NCBI GenBank assembly: GCA_947629975.1
Contig: CANRFU010000009.1
Location: 1 to 36,336, forward strand
Direction: 5' to 3'
Length of the DNA: 36,336 bases
Source of the DNA: an uncultured Oscillospiraceae bacterium
Lineage (GTDB): Bacteria > Bacillota > Clostridia > Oscillospirales > Oscillospiraceae
This document shows, piece after piece, positions 23,948-31,187 of this stretch. Under the pieces are notes generated by a model. It ran no database searches. It was not told the DNA's origin and saw only the letters and a program-made list of their open reading frames with translations. The position numbers and the translations under genes are program-made. Position 1 is the first letter of the stretch; every line of letters begins with the position of its first letter.

Positions 23948-25048
23948 TCATTGCGCGCCGAAAAAGGTGCGGACTCTGTCCCAAAAAGTCGTTGGCCGGT
24001 ACACGTCCAACGCGGCCGTCTGGGCGCTGACCAGATCCACCTGGGCCACCGGCCGGCCGTCCAGGGACCACACGGCCTCCCCCAGCCTGTCCCCCGCGGC
24101 AACGGGGGCCTCCGCCCGGTCTGCCAGTTCCACGTCCACGGTCAGTTCCTCCCCGCCGGACAGCGGGAAACCCACGTCAGAGGCCGCCACGGCGGTGATC
24201 TGGGGCAGCAGGCTGCCGCTTACCGCCACTGTGCCGAATACCTCCCCGGCGGCGCAGAGCTCCCTTCTGGGGAAGGTCTCAAAGCCGTAGTCCAGCAGTT
24301 TGGCGTGGTCGTTCCAGTCGTCCCCGTCGTTGAGGGTGACGCAGATCAATGTCTGGCCGTCCCGCGCGGCGGCCGACACCAGCGTCCGCCCCGCTTTCTC
24401 GGTGAAGCCGGTCTTCATCCCCACACAGCCCTCGTACCGGGTGAGCAGCTTGTTGTGGTTCACAAAGGTCCGGGTCCCCACCGTGACCGACTTGGTGGCG
24501 CAGATGGCGGCCACGGTCTCGTTTTGCAGGCAGGCCCGAGCCAGCAGCGCCATGTCGTAGGCAGTAGAGTAGTGGTTTTCGTGGTTGAGGCCGCAGGCGT
24601 TGGCGAAGGAGGTGTCCGCCATCCCCAGCTCCGCCGCCTTTTGGTTCATCAGGGCCACGAACTGCCCCTCGCTGCCCGCCACATGGCAGGCGATGGCGGT
24701 TGCGGCGTCGTTGCCGGACTGGAGCAGCAGGCCGTACAGCAGCCCCCGGACGGTGATCTTCTCCCCCGCTTTCAAATAGATGGAGGACCCCTCCGCGCCC
24801 AGCCACTCCCCCCTGATCTCGATCTCCTGGTCCAGATCAGCGCAGTTCTCCGCCGTCACCAGGGCGGTCATCAGCTTGGTGGTGCTGGCGATGAGCCGCT
24901 TTTCATGGGGGGCCTGCTCATACAGCACCCGGCCGCTCCCGGCATCCATCAGGATGGCGCTGGAGGCGTGGGTGGAGACGGCGTGCGTGGGGACGGTCAG
25001 CGCCGACACAGCGGCAAAAATGGCAAAAAGCGCGGCGAAACGTCTCAA
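23948..25048 (-). CDS. D-alanyl-D-alanine carboxypeptidase (DacF/DacB-type, penicillin-binding protein 5 family)
   Basis: This low-molecular-weight penicillin-binding protein trims the terminal D-Ala of peptidoglycan stems. A signal peptide spans about 1-24 (cut near AVS). The active site has Ser55-x-x-Lys58 (STTK), Ser111-x-Asn113 (SGN) and Lys212-Thr-Gly (KTG). A C-terminal PBP5-like beta domain starts near 265. In sporulating relatives DacB and DacF act in spore cortex formation. The start is TTG, with GGGAG nine bases upstream inside a stable hairpin, so translation may be controlled. It belongs to the run with ytfJ and rluB. Confidence 0.92.
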   Translation of the reverse strand: MRRFAALFAIFAAVSALTVPTHAVSTHASSAILMDAGSGRVLYEQAPHEKRLIASTTKLMTALVTAENCADLDQEIEIRGEWLGAEGSSIYLKAGEKITVRGLLYGLLLQSGNDAATAIACHVAGSEGQFVALMNQKAAELGMADTSFANACGLNHENHYSTAYDMALLARACLQNETVAAICATKSVTVGTRTFVNHNKLLTRYEGCVGMKTGFTEKAGRTLVSAAARDGQTLICVTLNDGDDWNDHAKLLDYGFETFPRRELCAAGEVFGTVAVSGSLLPQITAVAASDVGFPLSGGEELTVDVELADRAEAPVAAGDRLGEAVWSLDGRPVAQVDLVSAQTAALDVYRPTTFWDRVRTFFGAQ

Positions 25049-25056
25049 AAAAGGTC

Positions 25057-25084
25057 ACTCCCATCCGAACAGTCAGATGGGAGT
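25057..25084 (-). promoter_or_regulatory. Hairpin covering the ribosome binding site of the D,D-carboxypeptidase gene
   Basis: ACTCCCATC (25084-25076 on the - strand) pairs with GATGGGAGT (25065-25057), leaving a ten-base loop. The right arm contains the GGGAG ribosome binding site, and a TTTTTT run follows within five bases. It could act as terminator for ytfJ, as a translation block, or as both. Confidence 0.55.
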
Positions 25085-25116
25085 AGTATGACCTGTCTGC
25101 GATTTGGTATGCGCGG

Positions 25117-25536
25117 TCACTCCGCCTCTTCCGGCGCGGGAGGGACGGCGGGGTCTCCGGTCTTGCGGTCGATATAGCCGGTGACCTTGTCGAACATATC
25201 GGGGACCAGATCCACCACCCGGCCCAGGGTGTCCGCGGGCGGGGGCATGACGGGCAGGACGCGCACCGCGCCGTCCTTGATCACCAGGAAGGACACCGGG
25301 GTGATGTGGACGCCCGCGCCGGCGCCGCCGCCGAAATTCTTGGCCACGCCCTGGGTCTTGCCGAAGTCGGACCCGCCGCTGGCAAAGCCGAAGGACAGCT
25401 GGGACACGGGGATGAGCGTCACGCCGTCCTGGGTGACGATGGGCTGGCCAACGATGGTATTGGCGTCCACCATCTCCTTGATCTTGCCCATGGTGGTCTG
25501 GAGCACCTCGTTGATGGGATGATTGTTCTCGCTCAT
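25117..25536 (-). CDS. ytfJ: GerW/YtfJ family sporulation protein
   Basis: The 139-residue protein has the complete family pattern: TTMGKIKEMVDANTIVGQPI, then GVTLIPVSQLSFGFASGGSDF, a glycine-rich FGGGAGAGVHITP and VSFLVIKDGAVRVLP. In Bacillus the protein localises to spores and is linked to germination. It overlaps the upstream DUF2953 gene by four bases, an arrangement repeated in many Clostridia (scpA-scpB-DUF2953-ytfJ-dacB), which supports the call. Confidence 0.92.
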   Translation of the reverse strand: MSENNHPINEVLQTTMGKIKEMVDANTIVGQPIVTQDGVTLIPVSQLSFGFASGGSDFGKTQGVAKNFGGGAGAGVHITPVSFLVIKDGAVRVLPVMPPPADTLGRVVDLVPDMFDKVTGYIDRKTGDPAVPPAPEEAE

Positions 25537-26174
25537 GCTTTAACCTCCTGTCTTTGATCTTTTGTTCCGGGTCTCGCGGCGGGCCGGCCGCTGCGCACCC
25601 ACTGGATCAGCAGTTTTCCGCCGTGCCACAGGGCCAGCGTGAGCACCTGCCCCACGGTGATGGTAAACGCCGCCGTGATCTCCACCGCCGGCTCTGACCG
25701 GCCGTAGTCCATCCGGATGTCGAAGCTGCGCCGCTTCACCTTGAAGTTGTTCTCCACCAGCGGCCAGAGAGCGCCTGCCACGGCGTTGGCCTGCCCATAG
25801 CCGATGGCGATGGAGGCGGGATCCGCCCCGCCCCAGATCAGGGTCATGTCAAAGTCATCCACGCGGATCCTGCGCTTCAGCGCGCCCAACGCGTCCAGCG
25901 CGCCGGGCGCCAGCGACAGCAGCCGCTGAACGGTGCCCGGTTGGCCCTCCGGCTTTGGCTTTTTGGGGGCCTCCGGCTTTGGCTTCTTCTCTTTTGGGGG
26001 CTTCTCCTTTTTGGGTTTTTTCGGGGGCGCGGGCAGCACCTGGAGCTTCACCGGACCCGCAAGGATGTGGATGCGGAACCCCTCTGCCCCATACCGCAGC
26101 CGTCCGCCCAGCCGGATCAGGCCGATGAGATAAAATACGGCCAGGATGACGAGAATGACAATGAGCGCGGTCAT
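25533..26174 (-). CDS. DUF2953 domain protein, membrane-anchored
   Basis: From the ATG at 26174 (overlapping the scpB stop as ATGA) the protein has 213 residues; longer in-frame extensions upstream are shadows of scpB. A transmembrane segment lies at about 3-22. A Lys/Pro/Glu repeat linker (about 50-80, PKKEKPPKEKKPK) is followed by the DUF2953 domain, with the typical DFDMTLIWGGADPASIAIGYG and FDIRMDYGR. A second hydrophobic stretch lies near 180-195. The family sits beside ytfJ in spore formers, with no defined biochemical role. Confidence 0.85.
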   Translation of the reverse strand: MTALIVILVILAVFYLIGLIRLGGRLRYGAEGFRIHILAGPVKLQVLPAPPKKPKKEKPPKEKKPKPEAPKKPKPEGQPGTVQRLLSLAPGALDALGALKRRIRVDDFDMTLIWGGADPASIAIGYGQANAVAGALWPLVENNFKVKRRSFDIRMDYGRSEPAVEITAAFTITVGQVLTLALWHGGKLLIQWVRSGRPAARPGTKDQRQEVKA

Positions 26175-26779
26175 GGCTCCTCTCCTCCGTCCTCCTGCTC
26201 CTCCTCCGCGCTCCTCAGCCGCTGGATGGCGGACTCCAGTTCCATGGTGATCTGATCTCCTTCCTGCCCGGCGCTGGAGAGCTCGGGCAGATCCTCCAGA
26301 GAGGTGAGCCCGAAGGAGCGCAGGAAGGTCTTGGTAGTGCGGAACTGCATAGGCCGGCCGGGGACGTTGAGCCGCCCCGCCTCGCAAATCAGTTCGCGCT
26401 CCAGCAGCAGGCCCACGGTGTAGGAGCTGTCAACCCCCCGGATCTGCTCGATATAGGCCCTGGTCACCGGTTGGAAGTAGGCGACGATGGACAGCACCTC
26501 CAGCGCCGGCTGGGACAGCTTGGCGGGCTTGCGGCCCTCCAGGGCCTTGCGGATCCAGGGCGCCTGCTCCGGCGCGGAGCACATCTGCCAGCTGCTCTCC
26601 AGCCTGACGATACGGATCCCGCGCCGCTCGTAGCTGTACCGGCCGGCCAGGCTCTGGCAGACGCTATCCACCGTGTCCCTGTCCTGGCCCAGTGTGACGC
26701 AGATGCGCTCGGTGGGCACAGGATCGCCGGCGGCAAACAGGATGCCCTCAATGGCGGACTCCAACTCTTTTAACTCCAC
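26171..26779 (-). CDS. scpB: Segregation and condensation protein B
   Basis: ScpB is the winged-helix subunit of the SMC-ScpA-ScpB condensin. From the GTG at 26779, set by AAAGGAGG, it has 202 residues. It starts ELESAIEGILFAAGDPVP and has the signature PALEVLSIVAYFQPVTRAYIEQIRG and the second winged helix with LLLERELICEAGR. The acidic tail (SAEEEQEDGGEEP) is variable in the family. It lies 23 bases behind scpA and overlaps the next gene. Confidence 0.94.
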   Translation of the reverse strand: MELKELESAIEGILFAAGDPVPTERICVTLGQDRDTVDSVCQSLAGRYSYERRGIRIVRLESSWQMCSAPEQAPWIRKALEGRKPAKLSQPALEVLSIVAYFQPVTRAYIEQIRGVDSSYTVGLLLERELICEAGRLNVPGRPMQFRTTKTFLRSFGLTSLEDLPELSSAGQEGDQITMELESAIQRLRSAEEEQEDGGEEP

Positions 26780-26802
26780 ACAAGGGCCTCCTTTCGGGAA
26801 AT

Positions 26803-27603
26803 TCAGTAGCTCTCCACCGTCACATTCAGCGTCTCGGCCGCGTTCTCCCCGGTGCTGGTGACGGTGCAGTCCTCCGCCGTACCGGCCAGATGGATGCGGT
26901 TGGCCCGGCACAGTTCCAGGATGGCCAAAAAAGTGGCCACCACCTCCGACCGGCTGCGGCTGGTGCGGAACAGCGCCCGGAACCGAGTGACGCCGAACTG
27001 GATGAGCCTGTCCAAAATGGATCTGGCCTTGTCGGCCACCGGATAGGGCTCCCGGCCCACGATCCCCTCAAAGGCGCGGATGGGGGGCGGCAGCCGGTCC
27101 CCCACCCTGGACAGCGCCGAACGGAGGGCGGCGCGCAGATCCTCCTTGTCGTGGAGGTAGCGGTAGGCCCGGTCCGCCTGAACAGGCTCCGGCGGCTTGG
27201 TCAGATAATCCCGCCCGAACTCATACCGGCGGCCCAGGGGGACCGCCGTCTCTTTGACCTTCAGGTATGTCTCCTGGCTCTTGTGTTCCTCCAGGGCTGC
27301 CATCAGTTCCTCCATCTCGCTGAGGGCGGTCTCGTCCTCGATGGACAGCAGCATCCTGGTCTTAATATACACCAGGTGGGCGGCCATGGTGACGAACTCG
27401 CTGGCCACCTCCAGATTCAGTTCCTCCCGCCGGTCCATCCACTCCATATACTGGTCCAGCAGGGCGGAGATCTGGATGTCCCGGATCTCGATCTTGTTTT
27501 TGCTCAGCAGGTGAAGGATCAGGTCCAGCGGGCCGTCAAAGTCCTCCATATCCTCCTGCCTTGCCCTTACCACTTTGTCCAGGTGGTAAACGGGGACCTC
27601 CAC
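26803..27603 (-). CDS. scpA: Segregation and condensation protein A
   Basis: ScpA is the kleisin bridging the SMC heads. The N-terminal domain has DFDGPLDLILHLLSKNKIEI and YIKTRMLLS, and the C-terminal winged helix has VVATFLAILELCRANRI. The length is 266 residues. GTG at 27603 is preferred because AAGGGGG lies seven bases upstream; a GTG at 27609 is only one base from it. A promoter with an extended -10 box precedes it, so scpA-scpB and downstream genes can be transcribed independently of rnc. Confidence 0.93.
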   Translation of the reverse strand: MEVPVYHLDKVVRARQEDMEDFDGPLDLILHLLSKNKIEIRDIQISALLDQYMEWMDRREELNLEVASEFVTMAAHLVYIKTRMLLSIEDETALSEMEELMAALEEHKSQETYLKVKETAVPLGRRYEFGRDYLTKPPEPVQADRAYRYLHDKEDLRAALRSALSRVGDRLPPPIRAFEGIVGREPYPVADKARSILDRLIQFGVTRFRALFRTSRSRSEVVATFLAILELCRANRIHLAGTAEDCTVTSTGENAAETLNVTVESY

Positions 27604-27636
27604 GGGCACACCCCCTTAATGCCTGTAATCAGAGAT

Positions 27637-27665
27637 AGTATATCAAACAATTTTCCAAAATACAA
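27637..27665 (-). promoter_or_regulatory. Promoter of the scpA operon
   Basis: TTGTAT (27665-27660) and TATACT (27642-27637) are 17 bases apart, with a TG one base before the -10 box. It begins right after the rnc terminator hairpin. Confidence 0.7.
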
Positions 27666-27667
27666 GA

Positions 27668-27694
27668 GCGGTCCGGCGAAATTCGCCGGACCGC
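27668..27694 (-). terminator. Terminator after rnc
   Basis: GCGGTCCGGCGAA and its exact complement are separated by a single base; in practice this is an 11-bp stem with a five-base loop. The - strand continues TCTTGTATTTT, a loose T-rich tail. Confidence 0.65.
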
Positions 27695-27711
27695 GGAAAT
27701 TTTTGTGTTTT

Positions 27712-28383
27712 TCAGCCGGACAGCTTCTCCAGCGCGGCCCTGGCCGCCATCTGCTCCGACTCCTTTTTGGTGCGGCCCTCTCCCCGGCCCAGCGGCGCGC
27801 CGTCCACCAGCGCCTGGGTGACAAACACCCGGGCGTGGTCCGGGCCGGTCTCGTCCACCAGACGATAGGCGACAGAACTGCCCGGAGTCCGCTGGACCAG
27901 TTCCTGGAGGGCGGTCTTGTAGTCCCTGCCGGAGGAGTCCCGCCCCTCCCGGTCAAGGATGCGCTTCTCAATGATGGGGCGCACCGCCTCCATGCCGCCG
28001 TCCAGATAGACGGCGGCCAGCAGCGCCTCGGTGGCGTCCGCCAGGATGGAGGGGCGCTCCCGGCCGCCGCCGGCGTCCTCACCGCGGCCCAGCCGGAGAT
28101 ACCTGCCCAGCCCCAGGGACAGGGCCACCTGATGGAGGGCGCCCTCGCACACCAGAGCGGCCCGGGTGCGGGTCAACTCCCCCTCGGGCATATCGGGGTG
28201 CTCCCAAAACAGGCGCTCCGCCGCCACCATGCCCAGCACCGAGTCGCCCAGGAACTCCAGGCGCTCGTTGCTGGTGAGTCCCAGATTCCGGTGCTCGTTG
28301 GCGTAGGAGCTGTGGGTCAGGGCGTGTTCCAGCAGGCCCCGGTCTTTAAAATGATAGCCCAGCTTTTGTTCCAGCGCGTCCAT
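27712..28383 (-). CDS. rnc: Ribonuclease III
   Basis: RNase III cuts double-stranded RNA, including rRNA precursors. The 223 residues have the signature NERLEFLGDSVL (39-50), acidic metal ligands Glu43, Asp47, Asp116 and Glu119 (ILADATEAL), and a C-terminal double-stranded RNA-binding domain from about 150, ending KKESEQMAARAALEKL. It lies between acpP and the scp genes, matching the acpP-rnc neighbourhood typical of Bacillota. The terminator-like hairpin upstream means part of its expression must come from read-through or an unseen promoter. Confidence 0.95.
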   Translation of the reverse strand: MDALEQKLGYHFKDRGLLEHALTHSSYANEHRNLGLTSNERLEFLGDSVLGMVAAERLFWEHPDMPEGELTRTRAALVCEGALHQVALSLGLGRYLRLGRGEDAGGGRERPSILADATEALLAAVYLDGGMEAVRPIIEKRILDREGRDSSGRDYKTALQELVQRTPGSSVAYRLVDETGPDHARVFVTQALVDGAPLGRGEGRTKKESEQMAARAALEKLSG

Positions 28384-28400
28384 CGCGTTCTCCCTCCACG

Positions 28401-28430
28401 GAAAAAGCCCCGCAAAAGCGGGACTTTTTC
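28401..28430. terminator. Terminator between acpP and rnc
   Basis: The stem GAAAAAGCCCCGC / GCGGGACTTTTTC has one mismatch and an AAAA loop. On the - strand it reads as a GC stem followed by CTTTTTC, ending the acpP message; it can also work on the + strand. Confidence 0.75.
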
Positions 28431-28450
28431 AAAGCCTTTTGTACGCGGGT

Positions 28451-28696
28451 TCAGCCCTTGGCCTGGCGCTCCTGAATGTACTGATACAGGTCGCCCACCG
28501 TCTGGATGTTCTCCACATCCTCGCTCTTGACCTCGCCGATGCCGAACTGATCCTCCAGTTCCATGGACAGATCCACCAGGTCCAGAGAGTCGGCGTTCAG
28601 ATCGACCGTGAACGAGGTCTCCATGGCGACGTCCTCAGGGTCCCTGTCAAACTGCTGAGCGATGAGTTCCCGCAATTCTTCAAACGTAATAGGCAT
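28451..28696 (-). CDS. acpP: Acyl carrier protein
   Basis: ACP carries growing acyl chains on a phosphopantetheine arm attached at Ser37 (DLNADSLDLVDLSMEL). The 81-residue acidic protein starts MPITFEELRELIAQQF. The ATG at 28696 is preferred over a GTG at 28705 because AGAGGAG lies eight bases upstream. It has its own promoter and terminator. plsX upstream and rnc downstream give the classic lipid-synthesis neighbourhood. Confidence 0.95.
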   Translation of the reverse strand: MPITFEELRELIAQQFDRDPEDVAMETSFTVDLNADSLDLVDLSMELEDQFGIGEVKSEDVENIQTVGDLYQYIQERQAKG

Positions 28697-28720
28697 GATA
28701 AACACTCCTCTGTGATAACT

Positions 28721-28752
28721 GTTGCAAAACCGTTTCGCTTCGGTTTGGCAAC
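28721..28752 (-). promoter_or_regulatory. Hairpin at the acpP transcript start
   Basis: GTTGC-A-AAACCG (28721-28732) pairs with CGGTTT-G-GCAAC (28741-28752) with one mismatch. It covers the predicted transcription start and early leader of acpP. It may be an operator or a 5' stabilising hairpin; it does not resemble the known FapR site. Confidence 0.4.
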
Positions 28753-28781
28753 ATCATAGGAGGTTTGCTCTCTCCTGTCAA
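28753..28781 (-). promoter_or_regulatory. Promoter of acpP
   Basis: A consensus TTGACA (28781-28776) and TATGAT (28758-28753) are 17 bases apart on the - strand, giving a leader of about 50 bases before acpP. Confidence 0.75.
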
Positions 28782-28800
28782 TAGTCTTTTTGACAGAATT

Positions 28801-28823
28801 AAAAATTTTCCCGCCCCGGGCGG
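28801..28823 (-). terminator. Possible terminator after plsX
   Basis: On the - strand a short GC stem (CCGCCC / GGGCGG) is followed by GAAAATTTTT just behind the plsX stop codon. The loop is very tight, so the call is tentative. Confidence 0.4.
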
Positions 28824-28828
28824 CCGCG

Positions 28829-29863
28829 TCACTCCCCGGCGGGCCTGACGGGCAGGCGCATATATTCCACGTTCTCGGTGATATCGTCGATGAGACCGGA
28901 CCGGGTGAACTCCACAGCCTGCCGGATGGCGTTCTTCATGGCGTACCCGTTGGAGGAGCCGTGGGCCTTGATGACCGGCCGGGCGATCCCCAGCAGAGCG
29001 GTGCCGCCGATCTCGTTGGAGTCCAGGATCTTTTTGAAGTCGGCCACGCCGTCCTTTACCAGAAGATAGGCCAGCTTGCTCTTGAGGTTCTTCTTGAACA
29101 TCTTTTTAATCTCCCGGGACAGGAAGAGGGCTGTGCCCTCCAGAGACTTGAGGAAGATGTTGCCGGAGTAGCCGTCGGCCACGATGACGTCCACGGCGCC
29201 CTCCACCGCCTCCCGGGCCTCCACGTTGCCCACGAAGTTGATGCGGCCCTCCTCCTTGGCCTTTTGCAGCAGGACATAGGCCTCCCGCTGGAGATCGGTG
29301 CCCTTGGAGGGCTCCGCGCCGATGTTCAAAAGGCCCACCTTCGGCTCCGGACGGCCCATCACCCGCTCGGCGTAATAGCTGCCCATAAAGGCGAACTGGA
29401 GCAGGAACTCCGGCGTGCCCTCGGCGGTAGCGCCGCAGTCGATGAGCACCGAGCCGCCGTTCCCGGTGGGCACCACCGGGGCCATGGCCGCCCGGCGGAT
29501 GCCCTTGATCCGCTTGGTCAGCAGGGTGGCCGCCGACAGCAGGGCGCCGGTGGAGCCAGCGGACACAAAGGCGTCCCCCTCTCTGCTTTTCAGCATGTTG
29601 AGCCCCACCGTCAGGGAGGAGTCCTTCTTCTCCCGGAAGGCGGAGGCGGGGTTGTCGCACATCTCCACCACCTCGGAGGCGTGGATGACCTCCAGCCCCT
29701 TGGGCAGCTCCTCTACGCCCTCCCGCTTCAAAGCGGCCAGGACGTCCTCTCCCCGGCCCACCAGGGCCACGTCCACCCCGTACTCCCTGATGGCCGCCAG
29801 CGCGCCCTGCACGGGGGCCTGGGGGGCGTTGTCGCCGCCCATGGCGTCTACGATGATCCGCAT
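28829..29863 (-). CDS. plsX: Phosphate acyltransferase
   Basis: PlsX makes acyl-phosphate from acyl-ACP, the first step of phospholipid synthesis in most Bacillota. From the ATG at 29863 (GAAGGAGC upstream) it has 344 residues. It starts RIIVDAMGGDNAPQAP, and contains GSTGALLSAATLL, the IDCGAT strand and VADGYSGNIFLKS. The frame extends upstream but has no homology there. It lies 16 bases behind trmFO, so both are probably on one transcript, with PlsC acting later in the same pathway. Confidence 0.95.
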   Translation of the reverse strand: MRIIVDAMGGDNAPQAPVQGALAAIREYGVDVALVGRGEDVLAALKREGVEELPKGLEVIHASEVVEMCDNPASAFREKKDSSLTVGLNMLKSREGDAFVSAGSTGALLSAATLLTKRIKGIRRAAMAPVVPTGNGGSVLIDCGATAEGTPEFLLQFAFMGSYYAERVMGRPEPKVGLLNIGAEPSKGTDLQREAYVLLQKAKEEGRINFVGNVEAREAVEGAVDVIVADGYSGNIFLKSLEGTALFLSREIKKMFKKNLKSKLAYLLVKDGVADFKKILDSNEIGGTALLGIARPVIKAHGSSNGYAMKNAIRQAVEFTRSGLIDDITENVEYMRLPVRPAGE

Positions 29864-29879
29864 ATCTCTCGCTCCTTCT

Positions 29880-31187
29880 CTAAAGTTCCTTCGCCAGCCC
29901 GTCCACAATGGCCAGCGCCCGCCGGGACAGCTCCGCGTTTTTGTTCCGCTTCCCCTTGACCCTGTGGTCCAGGGGCGGCATGATGCCGAAGTTCACGTTC
30001 ATGGGCTGGAAGTCAGTGACGCTTCCGTTGCTGACGTACAGCGCCAGCGCGCCGATGGCCGTCTCCCGGGGAAAGTCCAAAGGCGGCCTTCCCGTCAGGC
30101 GGCGGGCCAGCTCTACCCCCGCCAGAAAGCCGGAGGCGGTGGACTCCACATAGCCCTCCACCCCGGTGATCTGCCCGGCGAAGGAGAGGCGCTCGTTTCC
30201 CCGCACCCGGTAGTACCGGTCCAGCAGCCGGGGCGAGTCCAGATAGGTGTTCCGGTGCATGACCCCGTAGCGCACATACTCGGCGTGTTTCAGCGCCGGG
30301 ATCATGGAGAACACCCGCTTCTGCTCCCCCCACTTGAGGTGGGTCTGGAAGCCCACGATGTTGTAAAGGGTGCCCTCCGCGTTGTCCCGGCGGAGCTGGA
30401 CCACCGCGTAGGGCTCCTTCCCCGTCCTGGGGTCGGGCAGGCCCTTGGGTTTCAGGGGACCGAAGCACAGGGTCTGTACCCCCCGCCGTGCCATGACCTC
30501 CACGGGCATACAGCCCTCGAACACATTCTTGTCCTCAAAGCCGTGGACCTCCGCCTCCTGGGCGGCGCACAGTTCCTGCCAGAAGGCCAGGTACTCCTCC
30601 TCGGTCATGGCGCAGTTGATGTAGTCCGCCGTGCCCCGGTCGTACCGGGAGGCGAACCAGGCGTGTTCCATATCCACGCTGTCAAAGGTGACGATGGGGG
30701 CCGCCGCGTCGAAAAAGTTGAGGTAACGACTCTCCAGGAACAGCCCGGCGATGGCCTCCGACAGGGCGTCGGAGGTCAGCGGCCCGGTGGCGATGATGAC
30801 CTCGCCGTCGGGGATGGTAGCGACCTCCCCCTCCACAACGGTGATGTTTGGATGAGCGCGGACGGCCTCGGTGACGGCGTTGGAGAAGCCCTCCCGGTCC
30901 ACGGCCAGGGCTCCGCCCGCCTCCACACGGGTGGCGTCGGCGCATTTGAGGATGAGGGAGCCGCAGCGGCGGAGTTCCTCTTTCAGGAGACCCACCGCGT
31001 TCTCCAGCTGATCGGAGCGCAGGGAGTTGGAGCAGACCAGTTCCGCGAACCCGGCGCTGTGGTGGGCGGAGGACATCTTCTCCGGCTTCATCTCCCGGAG
31101 GGTGACGCCGATCCCCCGCTCCGCCAGCTGCCAGGCGGCCTCGCACCCGGCCAGCCCCGCCCCGACGACGGTGACCTGAGCGCTCAT
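29880..31187 (-). CDS. trmFO: Methylenetetrahydrofolate--tRNA-(uracil-5-)-methyltransferase
   Basis: TrmFO methylates U54 of tRNA using methylenetetrahydrofolate and FADH2. The 435 residues begin with the FAD fold VTVVGAGLAGCEAAWQLAERG, then REMKPEKMSSAHHSAGFAELVCSNSLRSD in segments typical only of TrmFO, and later GQITGVEGYVESTASG. Its ATG overlaps the topA stop (ATGA). The topA-trmFO order is conserved in Bacillota. Confidence 0.95.
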   Translation of the reverse strand: MSAQVTVVGAGLAGCEAAWQLAERGIGVTLREMKPEKMSSAHHSAGFAELVCSNSLRSDQLENAVGLLKEELRRCGSLILKCADATRVEAGGALAVDREGFSNAVTEAVRAHPNITVVEGEVATIPDGEVIIATGPLTSDALSEAIAGLFLESRYLNFFDAAAPIVTFDSVDMEHAWFASRYDRGTADYINCAMTEEEYLAFWQELCAAQEAEVHGFEDKNVFEGCMPVEVMARRGVQTLCFGPLKPKGLPDPRTGKEPYAVVQLRRDNAEGTLYNIVGFQTHLKWGEQKRVFSMIPALKHAEYVRYGVMHRNTYLDSPRLLDRYYRVRGNERLSFAGQITGVEGYVESTASGFLAGVELARRLTGRPPLDFPRETAIGALALYVSNGSVTDFQPMNVNFGIMPPLDHRVKGKRNKNAELSRRALAIVDGLAKEL

